Origin: JAFKKS01 sp039808325
GTDB lineage: Bacteria > Pseudomonadota > Alphaproteobacteria > Rhizobiales > Xanthobacteraceae
Length of the DNA: 27,209 nucleotides
Assembly: GCA_039808325.1 (NCBI GenBank)
Contig: JBDHSU010000048.1
Span: 1 to 27,209, forward strand
Direction: 5' to 3'
Under the pieces are notes generated by a model. That model worked only from the letters and a program-made list of their open reading frames with translations, did not search any database and was not told the DNA's origin. This document shows positions 23,198-27,209 of this stretch, piece after piece; the first letter of the stretch is position 1; each line of letters opens with the position of its first letter. The translations under genes and the position numbers were made by a program.

Positions 23198-24024
23198 TGC
23201 GCGATGCGCCGGTGGCCGGCGGCATGCCGCGTGGCGACTACCCGGACATATGGGTCCGCTATTCGCCGCGCGAGCGCATCGTGCACTGGCTCTGGCTCCT
23301 CGGCGCCGCCGCCGGGGCCGCCTGGTCGATCTCGGCGCTGGATATCGAATGGGAATTCTTCGGCGACGCGCACGAGCAGGCCGTCGATCTCATCTCGCGC
23401 ATGTGGCCGCCGAACTGGGCTTATCTGCCGCGCATCCTGCATCCGCTCATCGAAACGATCCATATCGCGACGCTGGGCACCATGATCGCGCTGATTTTCG
23501 CGCTGCCGATCGCCTTTCTGGCAGCGCGCAACACCACGCGCAATCAGGCGACATGGCTCTTGGGCCGCGCCATGCTGGTCGGCTCCCGCTCGATCAACAC
23601 CGTCATCTGGGGATTGCTCTTCGTCGCCATCTTCGGCCCCGGCCCGGTGGCCGGCATCTGCGCCGTCGCCGCGCGATCCGTCGGCTTCGTGGCGAAGATC
23701 GTCGCCGAGGCGATCGAGGAGGTCGACGCCGGCCAGATCGAGGCGGTGGAGGCGACGGGCGCGCGCACGCTACAGGTCTACGGCGTCGCGATCCTCCCGC
23801 AGATCCTGCCCGTCCTCATCGGCACGGCGATCTACCGCTGGGACATCAATGTGCGCGAGTCGAGCGTGCTCGGTTTCGTCGGCGCCGGCGGCATCGGCCT
23901 CTATCTCTATGCCTCGATCAACCAGTTCGCCTGGCCGCAGGTTCTCGTCATCCTCATCGCCATCCTCGTCATCGTCATCCTCAGTGAGTTTGTGTCCGCC
24001 TATGTCCGTGCTCGCACCACGTGA
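23194..24024 (+). CDS. phnE: Phosphonate-type ABC transporter permease (PhnE-like), second permease of second importer
   Basis: 276 residues from ATG 23194 (a second ATG follows at once). Core ETIHIATLGTMIALIFALPI, LAARNTTRNQ, SRSINTVIWGLLFVAIFGPG, the EAA loop EEVDAGQIEAVEATGAR and YRWDINVRESSVLGFVGAGG match PhnE and correspond to the minus-strand protein at 16095-16898. An N-terminal stretch of about 30 residues precedes the first membrane segment. A HAD-family gene starts 7 bases after its stop. Confidence 0.88.
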   Translation: MMRDAPVAGGMPRGDYPDIWVRYSPRERIVHWLWLLGAAAGAAWSISALDIEWEFFGDAHEQAVDLISRMWPPNWAYLPRILHPLIETIHIATLGTMIALIFALPIAFLAARNTTRNQATWLLGRAMLVGSRSINTVIWGLLFVAIFGPGPVAGICAVAARSVGFVAKIVAEAIEEVDAGQIEAVEATGARTLQVYGVAILPQILPVLIGTAIYRWDINVRESSVLGFVGAGGIGLYLYASINQFAWPQVLVILIAILVIVILSEFVSAYVRARTT

Positions 24025-24031
24025 GGGGCTC

Positions 24032-24904
24032 ATGCCCGTCGAATTCCCGGGCGGCGTCGGCCCGTTGGTCGAACGCTATGACGGCTTCGTCCTCGATCAG
24101 TGGGGCGTGCTGCACGACGGGACGGTGGCCTATCCGGGCGCGCGCGAATGTCTTGCGCGGCTGCGCGAGGCGGGAAAGAAGGTCGCCATCGTCTCCAACT
24201 CCGGACGTCGCGGCGCGGAGAACGAGGGGCTGCTGGAGCGCATGGGATTTCCCCGCGCGCTCTACGACGGCCTGCTGTCGGCCGGTGACGATGCGCGCGA
24301 CGCGATCCTCACCGATCCCGATCCGTTCTATCGCACGCTCGGCACGCGCTGTTTCCTGTTCGCGCGCGGCGGCGACGACCATCTCATCGACGGGCTCGGA
24401 TTGACGCGCGCCGCGCGCGTCGAGGACGCCGAATTCCTCTTCGCGGTGAGCATGGATTCGCCGCGGCAGTCGGTGGCCGGCTGGCATGCTGCGCTCGCGG
24501 CCGCCGCGGCGCGCGATCTGCCGATGGTCTGCGGAAATCCGGACCTCTGGCGCGTGCATGCCGACGGCAATCTCTACGAAGCGCCGGGACAGGTGGGGCG
24601 CGCCTACGCCGCGATGGGCGGACGCGTGCGCTACCATGGAAAGCCCGAGCGCCGCATTTATCGCTCCTGTCTGGCGCAACTCGGCCTGCCGGCGGGCCGC
24701 GTGCTCGCGGTCGGCGACTCGCTCGAGCATGACGTCGCCGGCGCCGTGGGAAGCGGCCTCGATGCGGCTTTCGTCGTGGGAGGCATTCATCGTCACGACG
24801 TCGCCTGGCCAACGCCGGGCGCGTTCGACGAGGCGGGCTGCGCGCGCCTTATCGCGAAGTCCGGGTGGCGCGCCCGCTACGCGATCGCGTCCTTTGCGCT
24901 CTGA
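24032..24904 (+). CDS. HAD-superfamily class IIA-like protein
   Basis: 290 residues from ATG 24032, with GAGGGG just upstream (an in-frame ATG at 24002 would overlap the permease and lacks this site). Motif I reads LDQWGVLHDG with nucleophile Asp22; motif II is VAIVSNSGR; the lysine motif is YHGKPERRIYR; motif IV is AVGDSLEHDVAGA. The cap region is of the NagD/PGP-like C2 type. In ordinary HAD phosphatases motif I is DxD; here the second Asp is Trp24, as I recall for a distinct uncharacterised subfamily with DxWGxL. As the last gene of the plus-strand phn operon it may act on the imported organophosphate inside the cell, or have lost simple phosphatase chemistry. Confidence 0.85.
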   Translation: MPVEFPGGVGPLVERYDGFVLDQWGVLHDGTVAYPGARECLARLREAGKKVAIVSNSGRRGAENEGLLERMGFPRALYDGLLSAGDDARDAILTDPDPFYRTLGTRCFLFARGGDDHLIDGLGLTRAARVEDAEFLFAVSMDSPRQSVAGWHAALAAAAARDLPMVCGNPDLWRVHADGNLYEAPGQVGRAYAAMGGRVRYHGKPERRIYRSCLAQLGLPAGRVLAVGDSLEHDVAGAVGSGLDAAFVVGGIHRHDVAWPTPGAFDEAGCARLIAKSGWRARYAIASFAL

Positions 24905-24938
24905 GCGCCGCGCGCGGCGGCGGTGACGCTCTCGCCGT

Positions 24939-24985
24939 GATCCGGGTTCTCTCGGAGAGACGCCGGGATCGCGGCGAGGTCTTTT
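24939..24985. terminator. Candidate bidirectional terminator between HAD gene and nirK
   Basis: Between the convergent gene ends, an outer imperfect dyad (GATCC at 24939-24943, GGATC at 24966-24970) encloses a perfect inner stem TCTCT/AGAGA with a CGG loop. A TCTTTTG stretch follows at about 24980. The remainder of the 101-base gap shows nothing else. Confidence 0.4.
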
Positions 24986-25005
24986 GCGAGTGCGGTCCGC
25001 ACCTT

Positions 25006-27177
25006 TCAGTGCCCGGAGCCGGGCTCGACCTTTCCGTCGAAGATCTCCGGGTTGGTGGGCCCTTCGACATGCAGGATGCCGACCAGGCCGCGCTCCGCGC
25101 GTGACAGTGCGTGGTCGACCAGCGTGTAGTTCCCCGGCACGTCGAGCTTGGCCTCGGTGATGACGGCGCCGCCCGCCGGCACGGTCACGGTCTGGATGCC
25201 GCGCAGCGGCTCGCTGAGAACGCCTCCGAGGTTGTAGACCTTGTCGAAGATCTCGCCGATCAGATGGAACGACGAGGTGTAGTTCGGTCCCCCGACGCCG
25301 AAGAAGAAGCGGACCGTCTCGCCGACCTTCGCCTGCAGCGGGTGCAGTTTCGACAATGCGCCGACGGAGCCGTTGAAGACGAAATACTCCGGCCGCTCGG
25401 CGAGCAGCTTCTCGACGTCGAACTCCTGGCTGCCGTGCTGGCCGAACGGCGCGGCCGTGTAGATTTCGCCCTGCATCACGTAGAACTCGCGGTCGACCGG
25501 CGGCAAGCCTTCCTCCGGCTCGACCAGGATGAGGCCGTACATTCCGTTGGCGATGTGATGCGCCACCATCGGCGTCGCGCAATGGTAGACGTACAAACCC
25601 GGGATCAGCGCCTTGAACTTGAAATCCTTCGTTTCGCCGGGATTGGTCTGCGTCGCGGCGGCGCCTCCGCCTGGACCGGTGGCGGCATGGAAGTCGACCG
25701 AATGCACCATGGCGCTGCCGTCGGCGTTCTTCAGGTGGACCTCGACGGTGTCGCCGACGCGCACCCGCAGCATCGGGCCCGGCACTTTGCCGTTGAAGGT
25801 CCAGTAGCCGAACGTCGTGCCTTCCGCGAGGCGGCCTTCGAGCTCGACGGTGACGAGATCGACGCGCACCGTCTGCGGCGCGCGCTTGCCGATCGGCGGA
25901 GGAACTTCGGTCGAGCGCAGCGAGATGTCGGCCTCGACGACCGTTTGCGCCGGCGGCTGCGGCGTCACCAGGAACTTGCCTTCCATGCCGGCGAGCTGGT
26001 GTCCCGGAATGCTGCAGAAATAGATGTAGTCGCCCGCCTTCGACGCGACGAAGGCGATGTTGGTGCTGGCGCCGCGCCCGACGATGTGCGGCGAGCTGGC
26101 GGCGGGCCCTTGATCCTGGAAGACGATGTCGTGTTCCGCGCCTTCGCCGTTGATCAAGGTGATCTGCACGACCTGTCCTTCCGCCGCGGACAGCAGCGGG
26201 TTGACTTGCCCGTCGATCGTGCCGCCGACGCCGATGAACACCATGCGGCCCTCGGCGATGCCGGATTTCAGGGTGTAGCGGACGCCGGGGAGATAGCTGG
26301 CGGCCGGCGGTGGCGCGGCGGCCGGTGGCGCCGACGCGGCCGGGGCCTGCGGCGCGGTCTGGGCGGGTGCGGCCGGAGCGGGTTGTGCGGCCGGCGCCGG
26401 CGCGGCAGCGGGAGCTTGCTGCGCAACCGCGGGTGCGGCCGCCGGCGGCGCGGACGTTGCCGTGAGATAGCTTATGACCGTCCGGCGCTCGTTTTCGCTC
26501 TTGAGGCCGGGGAACGGCATCTTGTTGCCCGGAACGACCTTCTGCGGGTCCGCGAGGTAACGGTCGAGCGTCGCGGCATCCCATGTCAGGCCGCTGTTCT
26601 TCATCGCCGGCGAGTAGTTGTAGGTGGAGACATGGCCGGCTTTCTGGCCGATCACGCCGGCGAGGGACGGCCCCAAGCCGTTCTTGCCGGCCTCGAGCGA
26701 ATGGCAGGCCTGGCACTTGCGATAGACCTGCCGTCCGGCGGCCGCCTCTTCGCTCAGCGCCGGAGCGGCTGCGGCGGGTGCCGCCGCCGCGCGCGGAGCC
26801 GGATTGGCGTTCTGCGCGACCGCCTGCGGCTTTGCCGCGGCCGCGTGATCATGCGTCATGCCGGAGGCGGGCGGCGCTGCGGCTTTCTCGTTCGCCTTGG
26901 AAGCGGCCGGAGACGCCGCTGTCGCGGCCGGTTGGGGAGCCGGCTTGCTTGCCGCCGCCGGTCCGCCGCTTGCGGGCGCCGATTGCGCCTGCGGCGCGGC
27001 GGCAGGTGGGCTCGCCTGCGGTGCGGATGCGGTTTGCGCCGGCTTTTCCGGCGCCGCGGATGTCTCGTGGGCCTTCGGCGCCGATGCCGACGGCATCTGC
27101 ATCAACGAAAGGCCACCGATGATGACGACGAGGGCTGCAACAAGAACCGACCATTCTCGGACAAACCTGCTCGCCAT
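25006..27177 (-). CDS. nirK: Membrane-anchored fusion nitrite reductase: cytochrome c - cupredoxin - copper nitrite reductase (NirK)
   Basis: 723 residues. N-terminal anchor or uncleaved signal (about 9-27), then an Ala/Pro-rich linker to about 145. A class I cytochrome c follows, with haem motif C155-Q-A-C158-H159 and distal Met220 (NKMPFPG). After a second Ala/Pro linker (about 240-300) comes a cupredoxin with type 1 copper ligands His349, Cys388, His393 and Met398. The two-domain NirK core carries type 1 ligands His492, Cys533, His541, Met546, type 2 ligands His497, His532 and His689, catalytic Asp495 and His638. NirK reduces nitrite to nitric oxide in the periplasm; the fused domains should feed electrons from the membrane side to the type 1 site. 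ATG 27177 is chosen because GGAGG (27184-27188, minus strand) sits 6 bases upstream. Upstream control sequence lies mostly outside the window. Confidence 0.93.
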   Translation of the reverse strand: MASRFVREWSVLVAALVVIIGGLSLMQMPSASAPKAHETSAAPEKPAQTASAPQASPPAAAPQAQSAPASGGPAAASKPAPQPAATAASPAASKANEKAAAPPASGMTHDHAAAAKPQAVAQNANPAPRAAAAPAAAAPALSEEAAAGRQVYRKCQACHSLEAGKNGLGPSLAGVIGQKAGHVSTYNYSPAMKNSGLTWDAATLDRYLADPQKVVPGNKMPFPGLKSENERRTVISYLTATSAPPAAAPAVAQQAPAAAPAPAAQPAPAAPAQTAPQAPAASAPPAAAPPPAASYLPGVRYTLKSGIAEGRMVFIGVGGTIDGQVNPLLSAAEGQVVQITLINGEGAEHDIVFQDQGPAASSPHIVGRGASTNIAFVASKAGDYIYFCSIPGHQLAGMEGKFLVTPQPPAQTVVEADISLRSTEVPPPIGKRAPQTVRVDLVTVELEGRLAEGTTFGYWTFNGKVPGPMLRVRVGDTVEVHLKNADGSAMVHSVDFHAATGPGGGAAATQTNPGETKDFKFKALIPGLYVYHCATPMVAHHIANGMYGLILVEPEEGLPPVDREFYVMQGEIYTAAPFGQHGSQEFDVEKLLAERPEYFVFNGSVGALSKLHPLQAKVGETVRFFFGVGGPNYTSSFHLIGEIFDKVYNLGGVLSEPLRGIQTVTVPAGGAVITEAKLDVPGNYTLVDHALSRAERGLVGILHVEGPTNPEIFDGKVEPGSGH

Positions 27178-27209
27178 CAAGATCCTCCAGCATTCGATAT
27201 AATCCGCAT

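Noticed and set aside
26280..27060. Ala/Pro-rich repetitive tracts as a possible tandem repeat or CRISPR-like array
   Set aside because: No fixed repeat unit or spacer pattern; they are in-frame flexible linkers of the NirK fusion.
27198..27203. TATAAT on the plus strand near the window end
   Set aside because: No -35 partner or downstream plus-strand gene is visible before the window ends, and the local gene (nirK) reads the other way.

Overview
The window reads as a high-GC alphaproteobacterial chromosome segment, most likely from the Rhizobiales/Hyphomicrobiales. The grounds are uniform GC-rich codon use, a short palindromic repeat of a type I recall from rhizobial genomes (15987-16036), PhnD-like binding proteins of a kind common in that order, and a tethered NirK. 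Genus cannot be fixed from the sequence alone.

Layout. (1) 1-131: start of an ogt-type DNA repair gene on the minus strand, cut by the window edge. (2) 548-5897, plus strand: a three-gene operon of a membrane-bound single-module NRPS of the Pls/PosA type (adenylation, carrier protein, six membrane segments, three left-handed beta-helix blocks), a polyamine-type GNAT acetyltransferase, and a Sfp/EntD-like phosphopantetheinyl transferase. This looks like a self-contained route to a basic homopoly(amino acid) or related isopeptide. (3) 5913-9781, minus strand: hyuB-hyuA, an ATP-dependent hydantoinase/oxoprolinase pair. (4) 10035-15986, plus strand and divergent from hyuBA: an FAD amine/amino-acid oxidase-like protein, a polar amino-acid ABC importer (binding protein, two permeases, ATPase) and, inside the importer operon, an argininosuccinate-lyase-family C-N lyase. 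Regions 3 and 4 together look like uptake and stepwise breakdown of one N-substituted or cyclic amino-acid compound, not yet identified.

(5) 16095-24904: two complete PhnD-PhnC-PhnE-PhnE importers, one on each strand, separated by a DeoR-family regulator. The plus-strand copy ends with a HAD-family protein. The divergent control region holds two 9-bp repeats 42 bp apart, each over the -35 of one of two opposed candidate promoters. No C-P lyase or phosphonatase is present in the window, so the substrate may be a phosphate ester rather than a phosphonate. (6) 25006-27177, minus strand: a multi-domain copper nitrite reductase carrying a membrane anchor, a cytochrome c domain and an additional cupredoxin, all at its N terminus.

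No tRNA, rRNA, CRISPR array, transposase or integrase was seen. The most promising candidates for undescribed biology are the Pls-like operon, the hydantoinase/oxidase/lyase catabolic cluster, the twin Phn-like system under a DeoR regulator, and the tethered NirK.
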